From Bedellia somnulentella (lineage: Eukaryota; Arthropoda; Insecta; Lepidoptera; Bedelliidae), in the NCBI GenBank assembly GCA_963576735.1, contig OY755177.1:17794001-17858000 (forward strand): a stretch of DNA of 64,000 nt. Reading direction: 5' to 3'. The notes below the pieces were generated by a model. It saw only the letters and a program-made list of their open reading frames with translations, did no database searches and was not told the DNA's origin. Positions within the stretch are counted from its first letter, which is position 1. Every line of letters begins with the position of its first letter. The position numbers and the translations under genes were made by a program. Of the stretch, positions 53,046 to 63,430 are shown in pieces.

Positions 53046-53632
53046 AATTATTAGGAGTTTGGTAGAAAATATACATTTGCAGACTGGCGATGGGTTAAAG
53101 CTTGCAACATTGCGGGGCGTGAAGTGCAGTGAGAGCGGGGGGATTATTGGACCATTTTGCCGAACCGATTTGTACTGACTACGGTGCACAGGCTATAATC
53201 TTAGAACAAAATTTTTCGTTCAAGGTCAGACAACCGCGTTAGTTTAGAAAAAAAGTCTCCCTCTCCCCTCCCTTGAGTCAGAGGCCCCCGCTCCTCTGGC
53301 GCCCGCCGCCGCCATTTTGTTCATTGCCTGTGTTCATTTCATTTTCTTTCATTGCATCGTAGTATCTATATTGTAATCTGTGCATTGCATTATTGAGTTT
53401 GATCGAGTGAAGTTCATTGTTACGTCTTTTTAGTGTTTCTTTGGCTTATTCTCTCAAATTCAGTACTGTGATATCAAGTCTTCTTCGTCATGAAGAACAT
53501 TTGCTGTGTTCCCTTTTGCAATAGCAATCGCAAAAGTGTTAAAATGCATTGCTTTCCAAAAACTCTCGACTGAAAATGATGGTGAGCAACAATAATACTT
53601 GTACTTACATTTCAACATTACACTATGCTACC

Positions 53633-54148
53633 GAACCATGAAACTTATTCAAACTTACGTGATGTCAATAGCCACCATTGGACCCAATTTGTTGCATGTA
53701 TATTGTAATATATTTGAGGCTTTATATTAAGTCATAGCACATAATTACAGACACATAGCAAGGCTTGTAGCTTACTTAAATATAAATCGTATGTTTGATG
53801 TGTATACATACTGTGATTATGATAACATTGCTGAAAAGACAGCCCATCAAAGGATTGTGTATGTGTTGTGTATTGTGATGTAGGGTTAATAGTAATATAA
53901 TTTTATTGCTTAATTATGAGTCTAAACAATGTGACTAATGATTCTAATGTTTAACATTTTCTGCAGGCGTTATGTCGATGCACATTATCAAAATACCCAA
54001 GAGCCTGGAACATACAATTTATATTTATGTAATTTACAAGCCTTGCTATGTGTCTGTAATTATGTGCTATGACTTAAAATAAAGCCTCAAATATATTACA
54101 TTATATATGCAACAAATTGGGTCCTATGGTGGCTATGTTTCACGGTTC
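53633..54148. repeat. MITE with long inverted arms in the P-type gene
   Basis: Left arm 53633-53770 and right arm 54034-54148 are inverse copies (CACCATTGGACCCAATTTGT and inverse, TCATAGCACATAATTACAGA and inverse). A 24-bp insert in the left arm is the main difference. It lies in intron 1 of the P-type gene. Confidence 0.85.
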
Positions 54149-55348
54149 ATCTGTGTTTTTAGGCATTATTTCTAGATATCAACCATTGCATGTTGTACAT
54201 CATATCTTGTATACTTTATGTGCCTTATTCTGCCATTCACTTATGCTAGCTTCCCCTTGAACAGTTTATAGTGAACTTCTTTGTTTCTTCCCCCTGATAA
54301 AGCAACTTCTCTTATTACATATATTTTATTTTTTAGAAAACTCTTCCATATCTAAGGAACATGATTACTTTGAAACTAGAAAAAGGAAGCTAAGTGACCA
54401 TTCCTATTGTAAACCATTACAAGAAATTCAACTGTTCGAAAATGAGTATGGTAAGTTTGTTTCTTTTAATTTATACAAAAAAATATATTCTACATGACTT
54501 CAATTGTTGCTCATTCTGTAGAATGGTGTGCCATGCCAAAGTCTTTAAATAGCTATTGGCAGGATTCTATGATCAATAGACCTTACAGTGCATGTATCAT
54601 GGTGTTATTCTACATTCAGTATTTCAAATATTTCTTTCTAACCATATACATGTTTACTCCTGTTTCCTGTTACTGCTAATAAAATACAGTATATTACACC
54701 ACTTTAATAAAAGAAACACATATTTATGATAAATAAAATAGAACATATACTATTCTTTTTATTTTATATACTCCAACCATTTGTAATATATTTTGTAATA
54801 TGATTAAAGAATATTTGCTCATTATTTTAGGAATTGCGGTGCCATCCTCATCCCAAAGCACAAATATATATACTGATGACAGTCATTCTCTAAAAATTAC
54901 AGGCAAGTTGTAATATAGTTTATTAATTAAAGTTGAGTTTAAAGTCTTCCATCACCTGGGGAACATAGACTTGTCTAGTGCCTTTATTTTTATTTTTTAT
55001 TACTGAGATACTCATGTTAATGATATAAAATATCCTTATTCTCTTTTTTTTTAGATAAAACCATACCCACTTAATCTCAAGGGTTGAGTGCTACGTTGAT
55101 CATTGATTGTGATGATAATATGGATCAACAACTAAGTGGTAATAAAATACTGTTAATGCCCTTATACTATGGTACATACATAAAGATGCTGTTAGTTTGC
55201 AAGTGGTACATATTATGTATGATTGCTTGACCAATTAAATTGACCACCCTTATACCATGGGACCTACTTGAAAAAGGCATGGCAATGATTGCTACTTTTA
55301 AATCTTAATCATTTGGTGCTATTCCTAAATTTAACTATACGATTCTCA

Positions 55349-55580
55349 CTGCCACCCCTTTCTACCCACGGGTGTCGTAAGAGTAACTAAAGGTATGGGG
55401 CTTTTTAACATAAGTGGGTTTTGGGCGATGTGGTTGGAGACTCATCGCCAAGAATACTTAATTTCTTCCATCTTGTCCCCTATCAACTTCTAAATGTGGC
55501 TGAGGAGTTTTTAGCTCTAAAGCTCTGGCTTCACCTTTTTGGGATTTATAGCCGTGAGTTTAAGTACGTATGTTTCACAG
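55349..55580 (+). repeat. SINE-B copy, diverged
   Basis: ACCCCTTTCTACCCACGGGT to ATAGCCGTGAGTTTAAG, in intron 4 of the P-type gene. The head is truncated. The next 140 bases repeat a phrase from the Helitron-like unit at 2225. Confidence 0.75.
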
Positions 55581-55599
55581 CGTACGTATGTTCCGGGAT

Positions 55600-55720
55600 A
55601 ATAAGTACTTTATGTCATAATTGGGGTCATTATCTGGCATTCTGCTAAATTTCATTCATATACATTCTGTAATTGAGAAGCCTCTTCACCTCAAACACAC
55701 AAATATCCAAACTACCACAT
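55600..55720 (+). repeat. Fragment shared with the Helitron-like unit at 2113
   Basis: GGTCATTATCTGGCATTCTG, CTAAATTTCATTCA and CACCTCAAACACACAAA match 2246-2330. Confidence 0.65.
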
Positions 55721-56464
55721 TTATAATATGAATAGGATAACAGTACATTTATTGTATTATTTTGTTGGTATGTTCCTAAGTATGTTGTAAGTCCTTCTAT
55801 TATTAAGTGAGTCGTAAAGGTGATTGTAACTTAAAAACTCTTAAAAGATGAAAGGGAAAAGAGTATAATAAAAAAATAAAGATAATCCCAACTATTTACC
55901 GCCACGTCAAGGCAATAAAACACGTGTTTCAAAATATAAAAATATCTATTGTAAAATTAAACTAAGCTCATTTACAATGAGGTCTTTATCTATAAATAAC
56001 AATGCGTGTATTAACTTGAATTGAAATGCAGATGTTCGTTTCTTTTGGTCGGCTTTACAAACGTTTTTAAAATTACGGATAATAAATCTACAAGTTTTAT
56101 AATTTGCACATAAGTTTTAATAATGCTAAGTTTGTGGCTAGTATTTTCGAAGGTACAGAATATTTATTTCAGTTTGGAAATCATCTGAAATACATTGTTG
56201 ATTTTATGACGATCTTTTATTGTACTACCTCTGATTGCGTTTCTTTTTATTGAACGTTTTTTTCAACACTAAACAAACTGAATACAAAATTGATGATGAA
56301 ATGATTACAAAATGAATTAACTTGTTTATTCGCACTACGGAGTGCTCAGATAGCTATATTTAACATTAACTTACAACTAGTGAATAAGAAACTAGTTCTG
56401 TACAATACACCAAGACTAAAATATTTACTTAAACTTATTTATTTAACACCTGATATATGTAGGC

Positions 56465-56620
56465 AGGTGTCCGAAGTGTGAAGAATAAAAGAGCATGATT
56501 GAGGCAATTGATGGATGTGAACGAAGCCAGAGAGGTTTGCCAGGATCGTACAAAGTGGTGATCGATAGTCTCTGCCTGCCCCAATGGGAACTAACGGTGT
56601 GAGAATATGTATGTATGTAC
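56465..56620 (+). repeat. RTE LINE 3' end with (TATG)n tail
   Basis: CGAAGTGTGAAGAATAAAAG to GGTGTGAGAATATGTATGTA: the end of the RTE LINE frame and its tail. The same end occurs inverted at 48584. Confidence 0.8.
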
Positions 56621-57082
56621 CTGATATATATATATATAAGACAAGTGTAAACTATAACTATATATATGTATTAAAATATTAACTATAACTATTATTCACA
56701 CACACACACAAAAATTACATGTATTTCATGTTACACTATACTTAAACCTGGTGTAATCATTTGTTTTTACCCACAAAATTTGGTAATTATGTTTTTTTTC
56801 CTTTTAGATATAATTGTGCCCTCTTCATCTCAAATCATACCCACTGATGTGAAGATGAAGAAACCAATTACAGGTTAGTAATAAATTAGTTTTCACTTGT
56901 CTTATATGACTGGTGCTCTTAATTAAACGGTTTTATTTAGCTCACCCCGTTTGGTTTTTTATTCTTGGGTCAAATTTAGTAATTCAAATTTCACCTCCTT
57001 CCTATCAACCGATTAATCTGAAATTTTGTATACACTTTGGATTTTGGTGACAATACAATTATAATTATTCATTATCATTATA

Positions 57083-57470
57083 AATTCAAGATGGCCGCCG
57101 CTACAAAATGGCGGATAATTTAGGTTATATTTATCCCATCAATATGGGTATCAAATGAAAGGGCTCAACAAGCAGAATACAATATACTATAAAAAAATGA
57201 AATCCAAGATGGCGGCCGCTACAAAATGGCGGAAAACGTAGGTTTTATCAATCCCATCAATATGGGTATCAAATGAATGTGCTCAACCAGTAGAATACAA
57301 TGTACTATATAAAATTAAAATCCAAGATGGCGGCCTCTACAAAATGGCGGATAACTTAGGTTTTATATCAATCCCATCAACATGGGTATCAAATGAAAGG
57401 TCTCAACAAGTAGAATACAATTTACTATGCAAAATTAAAATCTAAGATGGTCGCCATACAGTGCACTATA
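57083..57470 (+). repeat. Minisatellite, 118-120-bp unit, about 3.2 copies
   Basis: Units start at 57091, 57209, 57327 and 57447 with (A)AGATGGC(C/G)GCCGCTAC and contain ATGGGTATCAAATGAA. Each unit start holds a small dyad (GGCGGCCGC / AAATGGCGG). Lies in intron 5 of the P-type gene, just before a helicase remnant. Confidence 0.9.
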
Positions 57471-57599
57471 CCAAATCAATATTTTAGATGGGCGCAGCCA
57501 CTAAATGGCATATAATAATAAGATTTAAATTTAGAAATTGAATCTGTAATTTATATAATTTAATTTATATTTAGGTATCTGATTAATCCAGCCTGAATC

Positions 57600-57773
57600 C
57601 ACCACCCAAGTCTCTTGACTTGTGGATTTTTTATCGTGTTGAGGACTGTGTGGCGTTAGGGTGGCTAAAAATTATACGTCGTTAGCGGTACACCACCCAA
57701 GTTAAGGTGAAAGGTTTTAACGCGCCGAGAACTGTATGGCATTAGGGTGGATAAAAATGATATGTCGTTAGCG
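57600..57773 (+). repeat. Tandem duplication of about 87 bp
   Basis: CACCACCCAAGT starts both units (57600 and 57691), and both end with TATACGTCGTTAGCG or TATGTCGTTAGCG after TTAGGGTGG. Confidence 0.85.
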
Positions 57774-57825
57774 TTTTCCCCTCAAGACTCAGGCGCATCT
57801 TGTTGTATATAGCCTTGTACATATC

Positions 57826-58686
57826 TGGCGTTTATTCACGCTGTGTGAATTAACTGAAAATATGCGTCAGCAAGCTGACCAAACTTTTATTAATATTTTG
57901 AATGCTTTGAGAGCCGGTGAGCTAACAACCCAACATTTTAGTATTTTAATGGGAAGACTTCTTCAAGACACGAGTGATGAGTTTGCAATAGACAAAGCAT
58001 TAAGGGTGTACCCCACAAATCAACAAGTTAACGACCACAACTCTGCTGTATTGAATTTGTACAGAAATAATGGTGCTCACATTTACAAAATAAAAGCGCA
58101 GGATCAGCTAGTACACGGCACGCGAAAAGCAGACAATGTGGATATAGCTACTATAATACCAGCTGATATCAACAAAACTGGGGGTTTATCAGCGGAACTG
58201 GAAATATTTGTGGGGGCAAAAGTCATGCTACGGTCCAATATTGACGTTTCAAAGGGATTAGTAAATGGCGCTATAGGATACATCAACGAAATTATTTGGC
58301 CTCAATTTCGTCGAACTTAAATGTATGCAACATATGTACCTGCCGTCCGAATTGATTTCGCAAGAGACGGAGTACATCTTATACACCCGAAAGCCATGCA
58401 GTTTCCAGCTAAGTACAATTACGGGACAGCTGAAAGAAGAATGTTGCCTTTAATACTATAATGGGCTTCTACAATACATAAAATGCAGGGCAGCACTGTG
58501 GATTACGCAGTCGTATACTTAGGTGCGAAACTGTTTGAAGAAGGTCAAGCCTACGTGGCTCTTAGTAGAGTCAGATCTTTGCAGGGACTACGTATAGAGG
58601 AGTTGGACTGCAATAAACTAAAGGGCAAGAAACCTTGCAATAATGAAGCACTATATGAATTAAACAAAATGCGAAATAAAAACTAA
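57826..58686 (+). pseudogene. Helitron/Pif1-type helicase C-terminal remnant
   Basis: One frame throughout, WRLFTLCELTENMRQQADQT to the stop at 58684-58686, with two internal TAA codons (58318-58320 and about 58459). Late Pif1 motifs are seen: [36 protein letters not shown] and [13 protein letters not shown]. The N-terminal ATP-binding motifs and the Rep nuclease are missing. In Helitrons this helicase drives rolling-circle transposition. It lies in intron 5 of the P-type gene, same strand. Confidence 0.92.
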
Positions 58687-58694
58687 AAACTAGA

Positions 58695-59461
58695 AAATAA
58701 AAATAGGTAAAAAAACTTTTTAAGTTAAACGGTTTTATTATTAACATACAGAGCAATGATTAAGATAAATGTACTAAAAACCTAAAAATAATAATAAAAT
58801 AGATACAGTCGTGGGAATTATATAAATATGCATAGACTAGACTAAAATAAAACCGTGGGGCACGTCAATTGCCTACAAATTATCGACATAATGTGCGATA
58901 GAAGAAACGTTTAATTCGTCGTGGGGCAATTGGCCCAGAGAGGGTGAGGAAATTACTTACTATTTTCTTGCTCATGGAAATTTCAATAGTCATACACTCC
59001 ATGTAAATAAAAGAGATGTTTCACCTAGTTTCTCGTTGGAAATTTACACTGCTGGCTGGCGATGAATCGGTTCACTGCTCGCAGTTTGTCTTTAATCGAC
59101 AAAACATATGATAAAAGTACTACTCGCTCAACACTATGAAACCCTAAAACTCGCTTATAATCGAGCTTGCTAGCTTGTTTCCACATTCTGCCCTATTTAT
59201 CACATGTTCATCGTTGTCGGTTGAACAACTACCCAATTATAGTGTAACATTACAAAACAAACATTTTAATCAACGATTGTAGACAATTGACGTGCCCCAC
59301 GGTTTTATTTTAGTCTAGTCTATGCATATGTATATAATTCCCACGACTGTATCTATTTTATTATTATTTTTAGGTTTTTAGTACATTTATCTTAATCATT
59401 GCTCTGTATGTTAATAATAAAACCGTTTAACTTAAAAAGTTTTTTTACCTATTTTTATTTC
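58695..59461. repeat. 177-bp near-perfect inverted repeat with 412-bp spacer
   Basis: Arms 58695-58871 and 59284-59461 are inverse copies with about one mismatch, from AAATAAAAATAGGTAAAAAA inward to GGGGCACGTCAATTG. The left arm starts 8 bases after the helicase stop. The spacer has no frame. It may be a terminal-inverted-repeat element of 767 bp or two helicase 3' ends in inverted orientation. Confidence 0.9.
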
Positions 59462-59667
59462 TTATAATAAGAATTAGTTTACTGTATTTCATAATTATTC
59501 ATACAACAATAATACCATTATCATAGGCATACTGCCTGCTAAAGCTTGATGAAAACGACACAAAATAATTAGGTCTTTTTATTCAACTCCTACAACTCTC
59601 TTGGAAACAGCACAGTGTGTTAATAAATTTAAAATATTCTTAAGATTGCTTCATTTGTGTTTTACAG

Positions 59668-60088
59668 TTGCACGTAAACAGATTGCAAGAAAAATATGTT
59701 ACATGAAAGCTGATACAAGACTGTATCAAGTTATACAAGATTTAAAGATAAAATATAAAAAATCTAAACGGCAGTTGAGATATGCTGTGAGGGCTAAAAG
59801 AGCTCTTAAATTTTCAAAAATGGACAGCTTTGAGAATTTAACAAAAAAATTAAATCCTTTAACAAGAAATTTTATATGGATGCAAATATCTCAATGCACC
59901 AAGCAAAGAAAAGGACGCCGATTTACTGAAGACCAGAAATTGATGGCTCTTTCAATTATGAAACAAAGCCCAAAAAGCTATAAAGAATTTTGATCCTTCC
60001 GTCAACCCGTATATTAAATAAGTTAATAGAAAACTTTGAAATGACGGCTGGAATAAAAAAATCTGTATTTAATGCTATTAAAGAAGAG
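59668..60088 (+). pseudogene. P-type transposase exon 6 (helix-turn-helix region)
   Basis: Part of the gene at 53490-62816. Acceptor TTTTACAG. It reads KQIARKICYMKADTRLYQVI, then a basic coiled stretch, then RRFTEDQKLMALSIMKQSPK (the DNA-binding region before the catalytic core), and after the 1-nt shift ILPSTRILNKLIENFEM and FNAIKEE. Donor GTATTT. Confidence 0.85.
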
Positions 60089-60224
60089 GTATTTCAACTT
60101 TTTTACTGATACATCTTATAATCCTTAAACCTATCTCAAAATCATAGTCTTTTTATGTCTATATCATCATTATTATTGTGATAAAGGTCTTACTGAAAAC
60201 TAAATAAACTTTTTAATTTTGCAG

Positions 60225-60919
60225 GTTCAATACTGGAGGGAACGAAAAAAGTATTGTTCCATTATATTTGACGAAGTAGCATTAGAACCGGGTGTTACAT
60301 ATAATAAAAACAAAGATTGTTTACTAGGGTTTGTAGAACTAAATGAAAAAACCACCAATTTTGCTGACCATGCGTTAGTTTTTATGGCTCGTGGTGTAGT
60401 GGACAAATGGCAACAGCCAATTTGTTTCTACTTCTGTGAGGGTTCGACTTCGGCGTATATTCTAAAGAATATACTCAAAGAAGTAGTCATTGAAGTTGCA
60501 AAAACAGGATTAGTTCCAATAGCGTTGGTATCCGACCAGGGGTCAGCATTTCAGTCGGCTCTTAATAAATTAAAAGAAGACTCTAGAAGAGAGTATAACA
60601 ATTATGGTACGTTTAGTTCTATATGTATAGTGTAATGGAATTTACTAAAATTATTCAAGGTTTCAAAACTTTTTCTTTTATAACAGATGATACCATTATC
60701 ATTGGAGAAAACCGCCTTAATGTTTTTTATGATCCACCCCACCTCATCAAGGGTGTTAGAAATAATTTTATAACTAAAAACATTAAACACGAGGGAAAAA
60801 TTTCGAAATGGAGTGACATTATGGATGTTTATATGGTGGACCGCGAACTTGCAGATATGCGCATGCTGAAAAAACTAAATGATGATTACGTGATACCAGA
60901 TAAAATAAAAAAAATGAAG
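60225..60919 (+). CDS. P-type transposase exons 7-8 (catalytic core)
   Basis: Exons 60225-60606 and 60687-60919 join in phase 1. The first has YCSIIFDEVALEPGV with the first catalytic Asp, and LVPIALVSDQGSAFQSALNK. The second has VFYDPPHLIKGVRNNF, the second Asp motif of P-type and THAP9 transposases (YDPPHL). Both are free of lesions. Confidence 0.85.
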
Positions 60920-61195
60920 GTTATTAAAATAATAAAATTAATTTAAAATTATTAATAAAAGGTTAAGGTTAATAAAAGGGAAACAAAGTGAAAAGTTTAT
61001 AATTGTATTATTTTTTAACTTAAGTATCATCATTATAACATCATTACAACATCATTACTTTTACTTGTAATAAATTAGTTTCCATATGATCCCTGATTAG
61101 TAAAATAGTTATGGAAGTGCTATTTAAACCTGATTGATATACAGTTGCAGTTTATATTTTTCCTGCCTAACTGATTAGATGTGTTTATATTTCAG

Positions 61196-62816
61196 GTCAA
61201 GAATTGTACTAAGGTTTTGAGTTCTACAGTTGCAAGTGCATTAACCTACACATCATTATTTCGTAAGTTATTTTATGTTTTTTTTTTATTATAATGAACA
61301 AACAGTGATGCTTAGTGTTTTACGTTTTAAGTATTCCCTATCTTTTCCCTTGGGTGTCGTGAGAGCCATGCAAGGGAGTTAAGAGCCATTAGTATTCAAT
61401 TGGAGATCGGGTTAGCAACCAATTACCAGTGACTACTTGTTTTAACATCTGTTCCCCTTGAAACATCTATATATGGTTGAGATTCCTTAAAATCTTAACA
61501 CTCTGATTACCCCAATTTGAGATAAAAGGCGTGAGCAATTTAGCTGAATAAGTAGTGACAAAATACTATCATGTATCACAAATTGTACTATTGAACAAAC
61601 AGAGTATATGTACAATAGCTTGAGAACTATAGCAGTAGTGGGTGTATTAAATTCCAGTTTTTTTGTTACAGCCCTTTACCCAGATGGAAAACCCGTCAGC
61701 CCAACTTTAAAAAACACAGCTGATATTGTCACTTTCTTTGACAAATTATTTGACTCATGCAACGGAGCTGCAGCTGGAATTAAAAATATGGGGAAACCTC
61801 TACGACGGGCAGTCACGAAGAAGTCTGAACATCAAGAATTCTGGATAAAAAGTATAAAGACATTAGAAGAAATGAGGTTCCTGGACAAAGGAAAAGAAGT
61901 AATGGTGCCTTCACAAAAAAACTTTGTAACAACCCTGAAAAGTTTTATATGCCTGTGGGATTTTTTAAATAGTAAGGGCATAAATATTATGCGACCCCGA
62001 TACCTCAATTCTGATCCCATAGAGAATTTCTTTGGCCAAATGCGGGCTTACAGTTATAGGCATAATGACCCGAGTTGTCAATCATTTATAAATATATTTC
62101 GGTCCCTCCTTATAACACGGTTCATACATTTCCATTCAAATAGTTATAATTGTGAGGATGTTACAGGAGAACAAATTATAAAATTAAAAAAATTATTTCC
62201 GAAAATCAAAGAGGGTTCTAAAATAACACCATCAAAAGTAGCAACTCCAATACTGTCTCCTGATAGATATGAAAATATTGTGGAAGGAGCTCGTAAAGAA
62301 CGTTTAAGTGTACACTCACGTGCATACACTGCAGGGTGGGTGGTAAAAAGATGTATAAAAATATTTAACTGCAACGATTGTAAAAAGAAACTTACTCAAA
62401 CTAATGAGTCCCCTGTACATAAATGGATTTCACAAAGAGAATTTGCAAACTTAAAAAAAAAATATAAGCTCACCTATCCCTCTGAGTATGCAGTGAGGTA
62501 TTTCAGTGATATTGTAAAAGAAACACATGAATATTTGGAAAGCAATGCAAATAAAGAAAATATATCAGAAAATATACTAAGTAAATGCATTTCTAAATAT
62601 TCATGTGAATTCTTAAATTGTGCCGTTCATGGAGATGCCCTTCCAAAATGTTTTCTGTCCATCACAATTAACCTCACAATTTATAACTGGTGTAACATCA
62701 TAAATAGAATTTTGAGAGGAGTGGATCTGTTAAGACTGTCACATAAGGATTTGCCGAATATGCAAGCTAAAGCGTTAGCTAAATGTAAAAAAAGACTTAA
62801 GAATAAAAAGAAATAA
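61196..62816 (+). CDS. P-type transposase exons 9-10 (C-terminal half)
   Basis: Exon 61196-61262 (NCTKVLSSTVASALTYTSLF) joins 61672-62816. The last exon reads VTFFDKLFDSCNGA, then SDPIENFFGQMRAYSYRHND, the conserved C-terminal acidic motif of the family (DxIENFFGxxR), a Cys-rich stretch (CIKIFNCNDCKKK) and a basic end, CKKRLKNKKK. The frame is intact to the stop. Confidence 0.85.
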
Positions 62817-63136
62817 ATTATATGCTGTTTTTTTATTGAGACCCTTTTTACCAAAATGATAGACATTTGGCAAATAGTGAATAGTTTGTGGGATTTCAGT
62901 ATATATGGGTGCGTGCCACCTACCCAAGCAAACCACATTATTTCAAATTTCCCGCCTACGTACGCGTACGTTTACCAATGAAAGAAAAATTGGCACAAAA
63001 GGTCTCGATACGTACCGTAAAGCCAATATAAAATAAAAGTAAAAACATGTCAAACTCTAAACTAACGTGCCTACTGTACCAAAAACGCTAGAGTAAGATT
63101 CCTATCTGATACGTAGTATCTATATTGTAATCTGTG
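62817..63136. other. Downstream of the P-type gene; no terminal repeat found
   Basis: No gene. The 26-bp phrase CGTAGTATCTATATTGTAAT CTGTGC at 63112-63137 also occurs at 53358-53383. Confidence 0.5.
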
Positions 63137-63430
63137 CTACGGTGTCTGGAGGATACTAAGTTTGTGCCTCAGTGTTAATCTGTTGTATTGCAGTTGATTC
63201 ATCGCTTTGTTCACACTCCATTGATCCCCTGTTGGCGTTATCAGGTACATCTTGACGGGACGTAGAAGGCACTGGATCCATTCTTCTGATAGTTTCACCT
63301 TGTTGGGGAAGTATTGCAGTTCCCCCCTCGGCATTGTTGCCAAAATTTGTTCGCTACCACGAATTCCAAGTTGATGAGCGGCACACATGACAGTGACAGT
63401 TTTTTTATCTTTTTCTGTGAGAACCACAAA
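63137..63430 (-). CDS. Unrecognised frame of about 97 codons
   Basis: A minus-strand frame preceded by a possible acceptor (CTATATAG). It reads VLTEKDKKTVTVMCAAHQLG, EELQYFPNK-like and KLSEEWIQCLLRPVKMYLIT. I know no family. It could be an exon or chance. Confidence 0.2.
   Translation of the reverse strand, partial: FVVLTEKDKKTVTVMCAAHQLGIRGSEQILATMPRGELQYFPNKVKLSEEWIQCLLRPVKMYLITPTGDQWSVNKAMNQLQYNRLTLRHKLSILQTP

Larger units (their letters stand above)
53490..62816 (+). pseudogene. P-element-type (THAP9-like) transposase gene, broken
   Basis: Reconstructed exons: 53490-53581, 54337-54450, 54831-54902, 55055-55138, 56808-56873, 59668-60088, 60225-60606, 60687-60919, 61196-61262, 61672-62816. 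Exon 1 opens MKNICCVPFCNSN and KMHCFPKTLD, the first half of a THAP finger, then TGA. The rest of that finger is not found nearby. Exon 4 has an in-frame TAA and exon 6 a 1-nt loss near 59990. From exon 2 to the end the intron phases agree, apart from that shift. The intron after exon 3 uses a GC donor (GCAAGT). P-type transposases cut DNA using a GTP-bound RNase H-like fold. Confidence 0.85.

Noticed and set aside
57083..57470. CRISPR-like array
   Set aside because: The whole 118-bp unit repeats, not short repeats with unique spacers, and the genome is eukaryotic.
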